NCBI GenBank assembly: GCA_024644775.1
Contig: JAHEHB010000008.1
Span: forward strand, 1 to 32,740
Source of the DNA: Deltaproteobacteria bacterium
GTDB taxonomy: Bacteria; Desulfobacterota; Desulfobacteria; Desulfobacterales; SURF-15
Length of the DNA: 32,740 nucleotides
Reading direction: 5' to 3'
Both the position numbers and the translations under genes were made by a program. The notes under the pieces are model-generated. The model did not search any database. It was not told the DNA's origin and was given only the letters and a program-made list of their open reading frames with translations. Below are positions 24,652 through 32,196 of the stretch, piece by piece (position 1 is the stretch's first letter; every line of letters starts with the position of its first letter).

Positions 24652-25542
24652 ATGATTCAATCAAGATTGCTCGCCTATACGAGTCTGGTGTTTGCCATGG
24701 TTTTATGGTCCACGTCGTATGTCGCGATTAAAATCGCCTTTAAAAGTTACGACCCCATGGTCGTGCTCTTCGGTCGAATGACGGTGGCAAGCCTCTGTTT
24801 TATGTTTTTTGCAAAACAGCTCCGGTGGAAGGGGTATGAAAAAGGTAACCTCAAATACCTTCTGTTTATGTCGTTTTGCGAGCCCTGTTTATACTTCATC
24901 TTCGAAGCCAAAGCCTTAGAAAACACCTCTGCGTCCCAAGCAGGCATTATCGCTGCCCTGCTTCCGCTTTTAGTCGCTGTAGCAGCACGTTTCTTCTTAA
25001 AAGAACATATAACCCGAAACAGTATAACCGGTTTTGGTATATCCATCTTTGGCGCCTGCTGGCTAAGTTTCACAGGTACGGTCACCGAGGGTGCCCCCAA
25101 TCCTCCCCTGGGCAACTTTTTTGAATTTATAGCCATGATTTGTGCCACCGGCTACATTGTAACCCTCAAACGGCTGACTGCAACCTATTCGCCTTTTTTT
25201 CTCACGGCGGTCCAGGCCGTCGTCGGGTGCGGATTTTATTTCTTATTGTTATTTCTACCTTCGACCACGCTCCCCTCCCATTTATATCCCATCGCCACCC
25301 TTGCCGTAATTTACCTCGGTGCTTTTATCACCATCGGCGCCTATGGTTTATACAATTACGGTGTGAGTAAAATTCCCGTAAACCAAGCCTCCGCCTTCAT
25401 TAATCTGATTCCAGCGTTTACCATACTTTTTGGTTGGCTGATATTGGATGAACAGCTTACATTCCAACAATATCTCGCCACTGCCCTTATCCTTGCAGGC
25501 GTGTTCATCAGCCAGGCGACAGGAAAAAATCAATCCAATTGA
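24652..25542 (+). CDS. DMT-superfamily (EamA) transporter
   Basis: Inner-membrane protein of 296 residues with about ten hydrophobic helices in two EamA repeats, as in RhaT/YdcZ-like metabolite exporters. The first repeat begins LVFAMVLWSTSYVAIKIAF, and the second contains NLIPAFTILFGWLILDEQLTF, the typical end of EamA proteins. The substrate cannot be predicted; amino acids, purines and small acids are all known for the superfamily. GGAG (24634-24637) is 14 bases before the ATG, a weak signal. It is divergent to MmgE/PrpD and convergent with the decarboxylase beta gene 64 bases downstream. Export or import of the acid processed by the neighbouring enzymes is one possibility. Confidence 0.88.
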   Translation: MIQSRLLAYTSLVFAMVLWSTSYVAIKIAFKSYDPMVVLFGRMTVASLCFMFFAKQLRWKGYEKGNLKYLLFMSFCEPCLYFIFEAKALENTSASQAGIIAALLPLLVAVAARFFLKEHITRNSITGFGISIFGACWLSFTGTVTEGAPNPPLGNFFEFIAMICATGYIVTLKRLTATYSPFFLTAVQAVVGCGFYFLLLFLPSTTLPSHLYPIATLAVIYLGAFITIGAYGLYNYGVSKIPVNQASAFINLIPAFTILFGWLILDEQLTFQQYLATALILAGVFISQATGKNQSN

Positions 25543-25606
25543 TACGATCCAAAGGGTTCTATCTGTCACAATAGTTTTATCACCGCTGAGACGCAAAGCG
25601 CCTCAT

Positions 25607-26191
25607 TTAATTCTCTTCGGTGAGCACTTTTCTGAGACCGTGCAAGTATTCCCGCAAAGGCCGCCACGGGTAGGGTCCTCTCGCAGACACATCCGTATTT
25701 GCCTCTGGTTCAATTCGAAGACACGTAAAGACAGGCCCGTTTTCATTTAGAACATCCTTCACCCGGGAAGTAAAGGACGCTGAATCGTCAAACGTGTGGA
25801 CGGAAGGATAACCGGCGTCCCGTGCCAAACCGGTAAAATTGACCTGATTTTCCCCAGGAATGGATTGACCGCCCGTAAATGCATAGACACCATTTTGCAT
25901 CACGAAATGATAGTATTTGAGGGGCGTCTGGTTGCCAATCGTAACCAGGGTACCCAGATTCATGAGCAACTCACCGTCACCGCTCAGTACAATTACTTTT
26001 TTTTCAGGACATGCGAGAGCGATGCCCAGACCCACCGAGGATTCTTTGCTCATGGAACCGGCAAATAGAATATCGAATGATGTGTTTCGAGAAGCCTTTA
26101 GCCAGGGGATTCTCGCGCTTTGGGAAGCAATTACAATCGCATCTTCCCTGTGTGCTTCGATGATGCCGACGGCATCTGTCATTGTCATCAT
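25607..26191 (-). CDS. TPP-dependent decarboxylase beta subunit (sulfopyruvate/phosphonopyruvate decarboxylase-like)
   Basis: TPP-binding C-terminal-type subunit, 194 residues. The cofactor motif is GDG (in VIVLSGDGELLMNLGTL) followed about 25 residues later by MQNGVYAF, the Mg-TPP signature. ComE (sulfopyruvate decarboxylase beta) and split phosphonopyruvate decarboxylases have this size and layout. The open frame runs upstream to a GTG at 26203, but that GTG is part of the Shine-Dalgarno AAGGAG, so the ATG at 26191 is preferred (a second ATG follows at 26188). It starts two bases after the alpha stop, so the two are translated together. The true 2-oxo-acid substrate is not shown; sulfopyruvate is attractive in a sulfur-metabolising host, but there are no coenzyme M or sulfonate genes nearby. 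Confidence 0.85.
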   Translation of the reverse strand: MMTMTDAVGIIEAHREDAIVIASQSARIPWLKASRNTSFDILFAGSMSKESSVGLGIALACPEKKVIVLSGDGELLMNLGTLVTIGNQTPLKYYHFVMQNGVYAFTGGQSIPGENQVNFTGLARDAGYPSVHTFDDSASFTSRVKDVLNENGPVFTCLRIEPEANTDVSARGPYPWRPLREYLHGLRKVLTEEN

Positions 26192-26193
26192 GG

Positions 26194-26694
26194 TTAACGG
26201 CACTCCTTTCCGATGAGTACGGCAACCGGCTTTGAAGTCCGATCGGCTTCATCAAACGCTCCGGAAATGCGATCCACATCGTCGTCACGCTCAACCAGAT
26301 AATAATTAATTTGCCAGGCATGCAGGATAGGTTCGATAAACCGTGCGGCAGAATCTGTCGTGGGTCCATGCCGGGTATATCCCCGATATCCGATTATAAT
26401 AACGAGAGGGATGCTGGCGCCGAGACATATTCCGCGAATGGAGTCGCCGGATTCAAAAAAACCGGTGTTCTGTACGAACACCACAGGGACTTTTCCACCC
26501 ACCCAAAGACCGGCTGCTATGGCCATGGTTTCACCCTCCCTGCACACCGGAATAGAGCGGATCGATGGCTCTTCGAAAATAGCTCGGTGGATCGCTGCAG
26601 TATCGCTGCACGGGAGCCAGACGGTATGGGAGACACTGTTTTTTTTCAGCTCCTGGACAATCTTTACCGCATGAAGCGTTGACGCGATATCCAT
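26194..26694 (-). CDS. TPP-dependent decarboxylase alpha subunit (sulfopyruvate decarboxylase ComD-like)
   Basis: TPP-enzyme N-terminal (pyrimidine-binding) domain as a separate chain of 166 residues, matching ComD in length. CREGETMAIAAGLWVGGK carries the conserved glutamate that activates TPP, and VVFVQNTGFFESGDSI is typical of the sulfopyruvate/phosphonopyruvate group. The frame extends 11 codons to 26727, but AGGGA sits just before ATG 26694 and the rejected codons come from one arm of an inverted repeat. It forms the functional TPP site only together with the beta chain encoded two bases downstream. Confidence 0.85.
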   Translation of the reverse strand: MDIASTLHAVKIVQELKKNSVSHTVWLPCSDTAAIHRAIFEEPSIRSIPVCREGETMAIAAGLWVGGKVPVVFVQNTGFFESGDSIRGICLGASIPLVIIIGYRGYTRHGPTTDSAARFIEPILHAWQINYYLVERDDDVDRISGAFDEADRTSKPVAVLIGKECR

Positions 26695-26713
26695 GATATT
26701 CCCTCTTTTCGAT

Positions 26714-26812
26714 ATGATTTTAAGCATCCATTACAAGTTTCGCACCGGAATTTAAAGAAAGGTCCTCACTCATGGCACCATCCGCCAAACAAGAAGCCAT
26801 GCTTAAAATCAT
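26714..26812. repeat. 14-bp inverted repeat spanning the alpha-subunit leader
   Basis: ATGATTTTAAGCAT (26714-26727) and its exact complement ATGCTTAAAATCAT (26799-26812) are separated by 71 bases. The right arm touches the stop codon of the GTPase gene and the left arm lies upstream of the decarboxylase alpha start. The interval has no gene. It could fold into a long-range stem in the mRNA or mark the ends of a small lost element. Confidence 0.6.
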
Positions 26813-27799
26813 CTAAATATGTAACTCCACGATATCACCGTCATGGAGCATATGATCCCGCTGCACCGCCTGCCCATCGTAGACGGATTCACCCCACACC
26901 CTGGCAATCTTTAATTTCTCCATGAAATCCTTGTGAACCTTTGCCGCAAAATCCGCCACCGTGTTTCCCCTTTTCAAGGTGAACGGAGAATTGAGGTCCG
27001 CTGTTTTTCCAGGGGCTTTAGAATAGACGCGAATAATTTCCATACGTTCCACTACCGACTGTTTTAACGCATCAAGATTTCGGCCTAAGGTCACCGACCC
27101 GGAAATCATCGGCCAATCATCCTCAAGTAATTCTCTAAATATTTCAAAGTGTTCCTCTGTATTCTCATCATCGTTTTTATTCGCGAATACCAAAAATGTG
27201 ATAAAAGTGAGTCCTCGCTGCCCGGAGAAGCGATCTTGAAATCGTCGCGGTATAATGCGATATTGCTCCAATATGGCGACAGAGTCTTCCAGTTGCTTTA
27301 CCGGATCGGTCTGTAGATCGGCAACCAGCAAAATGAGATCTGCCCTTCGAATGAGATCCACGAGCTCTGGTTCTACAAAGTCTTGGTTTAGGGGCGGGGT
27401 ATCAATCAGTTGAATTTGAATGTTATCTACAGGCATCATTCCAGGCGTCGGCTTCCAGGTAGTGTGGGGAAAATCAGCGACTTCAGGTGTTGCGTTGGTC
27501 AGCTTTGCCACCAATGCAGATTTACCCACATTGGCAGGACCAATGATCATCACTTGACCGGCGCCTTCTTTGTCGATGCGGAAGGCGGACTCCTGTTTGC
27601 TCACCCCCTTCTTGGTCTGGGAGGCATCTTTTAGCTTGGAGATGCGTCTTCGAAGATCTGCCCGCAACTTGTCCGTACCCTTGTGTTTGGGCATGATGGT
27701 AAGCATTTCTTCCAGACAATCGATCTTCTCGGAATGTGTTTTGGCCTCGCGATAGCGCTTTTCGGCCTCAAAATAATCTGGAGGAAGATTTGCCGGCAT
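26813..27799 (-). CDS. GTPase with C-terminal TGS domain (DRG/Obg-like)
   Basis: P-loop GTPase of 328 residues. The N-terminal 75 residues are charged and helical. G1 is GPANVGKS (87-94), G3 reads DTPP (133-136) instead of the usual DxxG, and G4 is NKND (207-210). The last 70 or so residues form a TGS domain ending YDGQAVQRDHMLHDGDIVELHI in outline, an RNA- or ribosome-associated module. The DTPP variant replaces the glycine of switch II and may alter hydrolysis. ATG 27799 lacks a clear Shine-Dalgarno. It is probably transcribed alone from a promoter about 50 bases upstream. Confidence 0.9.
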   Translation of the reverse strand: MPANLPPDYFEAEKRYREAKTHSEKIDCLEEMLTIMPKHKGTDKLRADLRRRISKLKDASQTKKGVSKQESAFRIDKEGAGQVMIIGPANVGKSALVAKLTNATPEVADFPHTTWKPTPGMMPVDNIQIQLIDTPPLNQDFVEPELVDLIRRADLILLVADLQTDPVKQLEDSVAILEQYRIIPRRFQDRFSGQRGLTFITFLVFANKNDDENTEEHFEIFRELLEDDWPMISGSVTLGRNLDALKQSVVERMEIIRVYSKAPGKTADLNSPFTLKRGNTVADFAAKVHKDFMEKLKIARVWGESVYDGQAVQRDHMLHDGDIVELHI

Positions 27800-27847
27800 A
27801 GCAATCTAAGTATTAATTTGATAGTAAGGTAGTCGTGACTCAAAAGT

Positions 27848-27876
27848 ATGTTAAAAAACTTAGTCGGGAAAGTCAA
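27848..27876 (-). promoter_or_regulatory. Predicted promoter of the TGS GTPase gene
   Basis: On the minus strand TTGACT (27871-27876) and TAACAT (27848-27853) are separated by 17 bases, good -35 and fair -10 boxes. Transcription would start about 40 bases before the GTPase ATG. Visual prediction only. Confidence 0.4.
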
Positions 27877-27970
27877 CAAATGGAATTTGTTGCATACCGA
27901 TCGTTAACGTGTCTGAGGTGAGACTCCAAATTGTATTTTCGTCGATACAGAAAGGTACAGCGTGTAACGG

Positions 27971-28153
27971 ATGACTGAGGTTGAACAACTGCACCCGCGT
28001 ATTGCAGCTGCCATTATAACAATACAGAACTACATTAAAGAAGTAACCGGAATGGAAGCAACACAAACGGAAATCGCAAAGGCATTAACGGGTTACTTTG
28101 TCTTGAGCGAGATAAAAGAATACATCGAAATTCAGCGTGAAGACCAAGACTGA
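27971..28153 (+). CDS. Small conserved-looking hypothetical protein (60 residues)
   Basis: Not assigned to a named family. The 60-residue product begins MTEVEQLHPRIAAAIITIQN, is rich in helix-forming and charged residues, and has no cysteine, signal peptide or membrane segment. Two amphipathic helices around a TQTEIAKALTGYF turn make it look like a small DNA-binding or oligomerising helical protein. A stop codon lies just upstream (TAA CGG ATG), which fixes the start, and GAAAGG is the only weak ribosome site. It sits between the divergent GTPase promoter and the convergent PAC2 gene, 49 bases from its stop. Composition suggests real coding, but the evidence is modest. Confidence 0.55.
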   Translation: MTEVEQLHPRIAAAIITIQNYIKEVTGMEATQTEIAKALTGYFVLSEIKEYIEIQREDQD

Positions 28154-28201
28154 ACATCTATAATTTTATTGTATCGATATGACCGCGGCAGGAAGGCAAT
28201 A

Positions 28202-29068
28202 TTACTTGGGGTCTAGAAAATCCCTAATATTGATGACATTATCGTTTCTTGTCACCGAGGCTTTCATGCTTTCCCAGGATCCTCTCACCTTTGCTTTTCG
28301 CAGCTCGCTGATGGCGGCCTGAAGTTCGGGGTTGTCTTGAATGAGTTGTTGAATTTGTTCGTCGAGCTTATCCCAGCTCTCCTCGAGGTCATGTACATCC
28401 AGTTCAAAGTCTGCCAGCGTGGCAAGCAACGAGCCCAAATGGGATAAGAGCCCGAAATGTGACGTTCCCTGCAGGTAATAAGGGCAGTGGCACCATAAGC
28501 TGATACAATTGACCCCTCTCTTTTCGCCCTCTGAATTGATCAGAGAGTGGATGGCACTCGGTCCGTGATAGGAAACCGCCGAAACGCTGTGGGCTTTCAG
28601 TTTGGCCGACAGGGCTTCGGTGGATGCGAATCCGGATATCACACGATCCGTATGAACAACATTGTCATACATGCTACCCAACGTGATCAGCGTTCGGATA
28701 CCCAGTTTCCGCCCCAAGGAAAACAGCTCTTCCATAAATTGAAACCATCTCAGGTTCGGTTCGTCAGTCTCTAAAATTACCAAGTCATTGAAATTGCTAT
28801 CATTTTGTACGGCATAAAATGAGCCACCCGGAGGAGACAGACTTTTTAACTCGCCACCGTCGATATCTACAATCGGGCGTAATTCATCATACCGGTAGTA
28901 GACATCAGGATTAATTTTGGCGAAATGCTGTGCTTTCAGCTTACCGATCAGGTACGTGACCATCCCCCGAGAAACATTTAGCGCATTACCCCAACCGTCA
29001 AACCCCGCAATGAGGACCGGTGAATCCAACACTGGATACTCTTCGATGGTGATTCCTTGTCCGTTCAT
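28202..29068 (-). CDS. PAC2-family protein
   Basis: Bacterial/archaeal relative of the proteasome-assembly chaperone PAC2, 288 residues. VLIAGFDGWGNALNVS opens the conserved phosphorylase-like fold, DLVILETDEPNLRW is the second block, and GIRTLITLGSMYDNV the third. The role of PAC2 proteins in bacteria is not established; no proteasome genes are visible. The start ATG 29068 has only a weak AGAG ahead. It lies 91 bases downstream of the rhomboid gene on the same strand, so the two may be cotranscribed. Confidence 0.85.
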   Translation of the reverse strand: MNGQGITIEEYPVLDSPVLIAGFDGWGNALNVSRGMVTYLIGKLKAQHFAKINPDVYYRYDELRPIVDIDGGELKSLSPPGGSFYAVQNDSNFNDLVILETDEPNLRWFQFMEELFSLGRKLGIRTLITLGSMYDNVVHTDRVISGFASTEALSAKLKAHSVSAVSYHGPSAIHSLINSEGEKRGVNCISLWCHCPYYLQGTSHFGLLSHLGSLLATLADFELDVHDLEESWDKLDEQIQQLIQDNPELQAAISELRKAKVRGSWESMKASVTRNDNVINIRDFLDPK

Positions 29069-29159
29069 GGTCTCTATTTTATATTCAGTTCCTGGAATGT
29101 CAAGAAATTCCCTCGTGGCAAAGACATTTGTTAATTTTACTGTTTCGCAAACGGACTAA

Positions 29160-30026
29160 CTAAGTAGATGAAAAAGCCGTAAGCCAAGAAAAAAAGAGAA
29201 TACCGAAAAACAAAAATAGACAATATCGCTGAACGGACCTTTCCTGTCGACGCCTCAATTTTAATGCATAGAGGATGCCCAAGAAAATACCGGACATAAA
29301 ACCGAATAAATGAGCGGTTAAATCTGAGTGTTCACCGGAACCCAACAGGCCGAGAAGTGCAAGCCCCCCGCCCAATGGCAACCACGCCCTTACCCGCTTG
29401 CCTGGAATCCGATAGCGCTTATAAAACTGATGAGCGGCAAGAATACCAATGGCACCAAATATGGCCGTTGAAGCCCCAATGGAATTATGTCCTGCTTTCA
29501 TTAGGGCGGCATTGAGTAAATTTCCTAATATCCCGGTTGATAGGATCATCAGCCAGCCAACCCCGTAACCGGCGATACCACAAACGGCGGTACCGAATAG
29601 GGCGATGCCGGCCATATTACCGACCAGATGAACACCATCTGCATGTAACATCAGAGCAGTTATAAGCCGAAACCACTGCCCATCTAAGATGTCCATGGCG
29701 GATGCGCCATACCGTCGAATATCATCGGCAATATTACTACTCGATAGGAAAGCCATATGCCAGGCGGAAAGCATCACCGCTGCCCAAATACCGGTGTACG
29801 TTTTCTGAAAATCTTCTTCAGTGGGTGCCAACACGGGAGCAGTATCCTGATTTTCTTCAAAATATTCTTCTATGCTACCCAGCGCACGATCGTAAATTTC
29901 TTCATCGACCCACACCTCCCATCCCTTTTTCCCTCTTTTAACACGATAGGAGATACCGGAAGAAGACAGCACCAACCCACACGTATTTGCTTGATCTGTG
30001 GTGAGTTTATCAAAAAGTGCCCGCAT
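29160..30026 (-). CDS. Rhomboid-family intramembrane serine protease
   Basis: Membrane protease of 288 residues. The first 75 or so residues are a soluble cytoplasmic-type domain (YRVKRGKKGWEVWVDEEIYD), and six or so helices follow. Catalytic Ser186 is in GASTAIFG, His239 in AHLFGFMSG, and HxxxN is present in HLVGNM (133-138), so it should be active. The C-terminal segment after a basic KLRRRQERS is another helix. ATG 30026 lacks a strong Shine-Dalgarno. The substrate is unknown. It is divergent to the metallophosphoesterase across 131 bases. Confidence 0.92.
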   Translation of the reverse strand: MRALFDKLTTDQANTCGLVLSSSGISYRVKRGKKGWEVWVDEEIYDRALGSIEEYFEENQDTAPVLAPTEEDFQKTYTGIWAAVMLSAWHMAFLSSSNIADDIRRYGASAMDILDGQWFRLITALMLHADGVHLVGNMAGIALFGTAVCGIAGYGVGWLMILSTGILGNLLNAALMKAGHNSIGASTAIFGAIGILAAHQFYKRYRIPGKRVRAWLPLGGGLALLGLLGSGEHSDLTAHLFGFMSGIFLGILYALKLRRRQERSVQRYCLFLFFGILFFSWLTAFSST

Positions 30027-30089
30027 CAGTACGGTGTTTCCTATTGTTTTGATAAAAAGGATGTGAATATAGAGTAGATGCTTAACAAC

Positions 30090-30095
30090 ATTATA
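30090..30095 (-). promoter_or_regulatory. Predicted extended -10 element for the rhomboid gene
   Basis: On the minus strand a perfect TATAAT is preceded by TGG (extended -10 like), giving an untranslated leader of about 60 bases. A matching -35 box is weak. Confidence 0.35.
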
Positions 30096-30157
30096 CCAAA
30101 AATTTGTTGCCGGTGTTAAAGAAAGTATTGTATTTGAAAATAATTTAGGGATTCCTT

Positions 30158-31033
30158 ATGAAAATCCTATATACTTCAGACATTCACACAAATGCAAATC
30201 ACCTTTCTTCTTTAATGTCGCGCATGGTATCAGAGTCGCCAGACGCCCTCATCATCGGAGGAGATATCATCCCTCATCACTTACCGGAGGAATATGTGAA
30301 AGGTATTTTGATGGCGCAGGAGACATACCTCAAAACGATATTTGTTCCCATGATGGAGGAATTAAAACGACAACAAAATATTCGTATCTTTTTAGACTTG
30401 GGCAACGATGACTTCATTTCGGCCCGCAACGCGCTCGAAGCGCATAACGGCCACATGTTTCGGTTATTGCACATGCAGCGACACGACCTCACCCGTCACG
30501 TTGATGTTCTCGGTTACATGATGGTACCACCGACACCGTTTCAATTAAAAGATTGGGAAAAGCCCGATACAAAACATGTTCCATATGCAAAAGATAACCA
30601 CGTTATCTTGAATGGTTACCGTTCATCGACGGGAAACCTGGAAAATTATACGCTGAACCTGTCATCAGACGATACGATCGAACAGGATCTGATCCGATTG
30701 GAGAAATCCGTCGACAAACCCTTTATTCTCGTTTCTCATTCGCCTCCCTATGGCACCCCGTTGGATGTCCTATATGACGGAAAACATGTGGGTAGCATCA
30801 GCCTACGGAAATTCATCGAGAAGTGGTCCGATAGAGGGCTTCTGATTGCATCGTTGCACGGGCATATCCATGAATCCCCCCTTCGATCCGGTACAATCAG
30901 TACAAAGATTGGGCGAACACTCTGCATCAATCCGGGGCAACATTCAGGAAAGCACGCAGAACTGCGGTATGTGGTGCTGGAACTGGAGGAGAGTGCGCCC
31001 TCGCCCACTGTCCGGATCATATCCGGATCATAG
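30158..31033 (+). CDS. Metallophosphoesterase
   Basis: Calcineurin-like phosphoesterase, 291 residues. Metal ligands are visible as Asp8 and His10 (SDIHTN), Asp36 (IGGDI), Asn83 (LGNDDF), His194 (VSHSPPYG), and His236/His238 (HGHIHE). The usual catalytic histidine after the Asn (GNH) is Asp84 here, a substitution that may lower or change the activity. The substrate could be a nucleotide, phosphodiester or phosphoprotein. AGGGA precedes the ATG. It converges on the HAD hydrolase with 58 bases between the stops. Confidence 0.9.
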   Translation: MKILYTSDIHTNANHLSSLMSRMVSESPDALIIGGDIIPHHLPEEYVKGILMAQETYLKTIFVPMMEELKRQQNIRIFLDLGNDDFISARNALEAHNGHMFRLLHMQRHDLTRHVDVLGYMMVPPTPFQLKDWEKPDTKHVPYAKDNHVILNGYRSSTGNLENYTLNLSSDDTIEQDLIRLEKSVDKPFILVSHSPPYGTPLDVLYDGKHVGSISLRKFIEKWSDRGLLIASLHGHIHESPLRSGTISTKIGRTLCINPGQHSGKHAELRYVVLELEESAPSPTVRIISGS

Positions 31034-31091
31034 TTATTTCAGCAAACGGGATGGTTATCTTTTGAACCTCTGGAACAGACAGGATGACTCA

Positions 31092-31865
31092 TCAGTTCCC
31101 TGCCATAGGTATGCGAGCGCGTTTCAGGAAAGTAATGAACCCTTCCTGTTGAAATGCCGAATATCCCGCTTCCTTCGCCATCCGGTCATCCTCCGGGCCC
31201 ACATACCCCCACAAAGCCAATATGAGCCGAATAAATTCCGTGTTCTTATTGAAGGTTTGATCCAAGTCATGCAGGTTCTTCAGGGAATCATCGACAAAGT
31301 CATAAGGAGGGCGGTTAAATCGTTCATGAATTTTATGGAGATTTTCAAATTTGGTGACACCCGCATCACCCGAATAAACATTCTTTTCATCAAGCATGAG
31401 CCCGAAATGATGACACAGGCGCAAAACGGCCTCTCGGTTTTTATTGGTCAAAAGGATTACCTGTTCAATTGAAAGCTTTTGGAGTTCTTCCCATAAGGGC
31501 CGATAGGGCGCATTAAGAGAAAACCAACCCATCTCATCTTTTTTAACGAACGCGTTTCTTGCTGCAAAAAATCGATTCATTCGTTCAAGAAGGGGTTCGG
31601 TTTCATACTGAAGAACCATCTCATAATCTTCTTTGCTGAGAATGCGATCCGGGTCACTTTCTCCGTTTACAACGCACCATTGCATCAACGAGAGGGTATC
31701 GCCAATGGCTTGGACATGAAATCGATTCCGCTGGAAAATACGCACGATGCCTGGAGAAAAACTTTCAAGACTGGTTGCCAGATTTCCGGTAATCGCGTTA
31801 TTTGCAGTCACGGTAATCTCATCGATAGAATTCATGATGACACCGTCAAAGTCGAATATTAGCAT
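31092..31865 (-). CDS. HAD-superfamily hydrolase
   Basis: Phosphatase-type HAD protein, 257 residues. Motif I is DFDGVI, with nucleophile Asp5 and acid/base Asp7. Motif II is LLTNKNREA, and motif IV is DFVDDSLKNLHDL. The large helical cap between motifs I and II suggests a small phosphorylated metabolite as substrate, such as phosphoglycolate or a sugar phosphate, but the cap does not match a subfamily I can name. AAAGGA lies 13 bases before ATG 31865. It converges on the metallophosphoesterase; a functional link is not evident. Confidence 0.88.
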   Translation of the reverse strand: MLIFDFDGVIMNSIDEITVTANNAITGNLATSLESFSPGIVRIFQRNRFHVQAIGDTLSLMQWCVVNGESDPDRILSKEDYEMVLQYETEPLLERMNRFFAARNAFVKKDEMGWFSLNAPYRPLWEELQKLSIEQVILLTNKNREAVLRLCHHFGLMLDEKNVYSGDAGVTKFENLHKIHERFNRPPYDFVDDSLKNLHDLDQTFNKNTEFIRLILALWGYVGPEDDRMAKEAGYSAFQQEGFITFLKRARIPMAGN

Positions 31866-32196
31866 AAATATCGCCGATCCTTTCCCTAAATTTTATGATC
31901 TCATATCACAAAGAATGTTCCTTGAACAGATTGCAGCCCGCGCAATTAAGGGCCCCGTCGTTTAGACACATAATTAGTTGGATTTGCTTAAATTCGATTA
32001 TTTTTCGGAATCATGGAAATTTCAAGCACAAAAAAACAAATATTAAATGATTTGCTTTCATCTGAATGGGTTACGATCTACGTTGACGTTACCGTGTCTA
32101 TTGCATGCGCTCGCTTGACACCGGAGTCTTCTTCTTCTAAAAAACGCTTTGTTATTTCAAATTAAAATAAATACACTACAAAAAGGAAGGAATCCC
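31866..32196. other. Intergenic interval of 331 bases
   Basis: This stretch separates the HAD hydrolase start from the aldolase start. It contains no clear promoter pair, hairpin or repeat. A 50-codon open frame on the plus strand (32013-32165, starting MEISSTKKQILNDLL) has a weak CGGA ahead and a Ser-rich tail; it may be a small or degraded gene, but nothing identifies it. Confidence 0.5.

Noticed and set aside
25578..25604. CACCGCTGAGACGCAAAGCGCC, similar to a common dispersed intergenic repeat
   Set aside because: A single short fragment without a partner in the window; the resemblance is from memory only.
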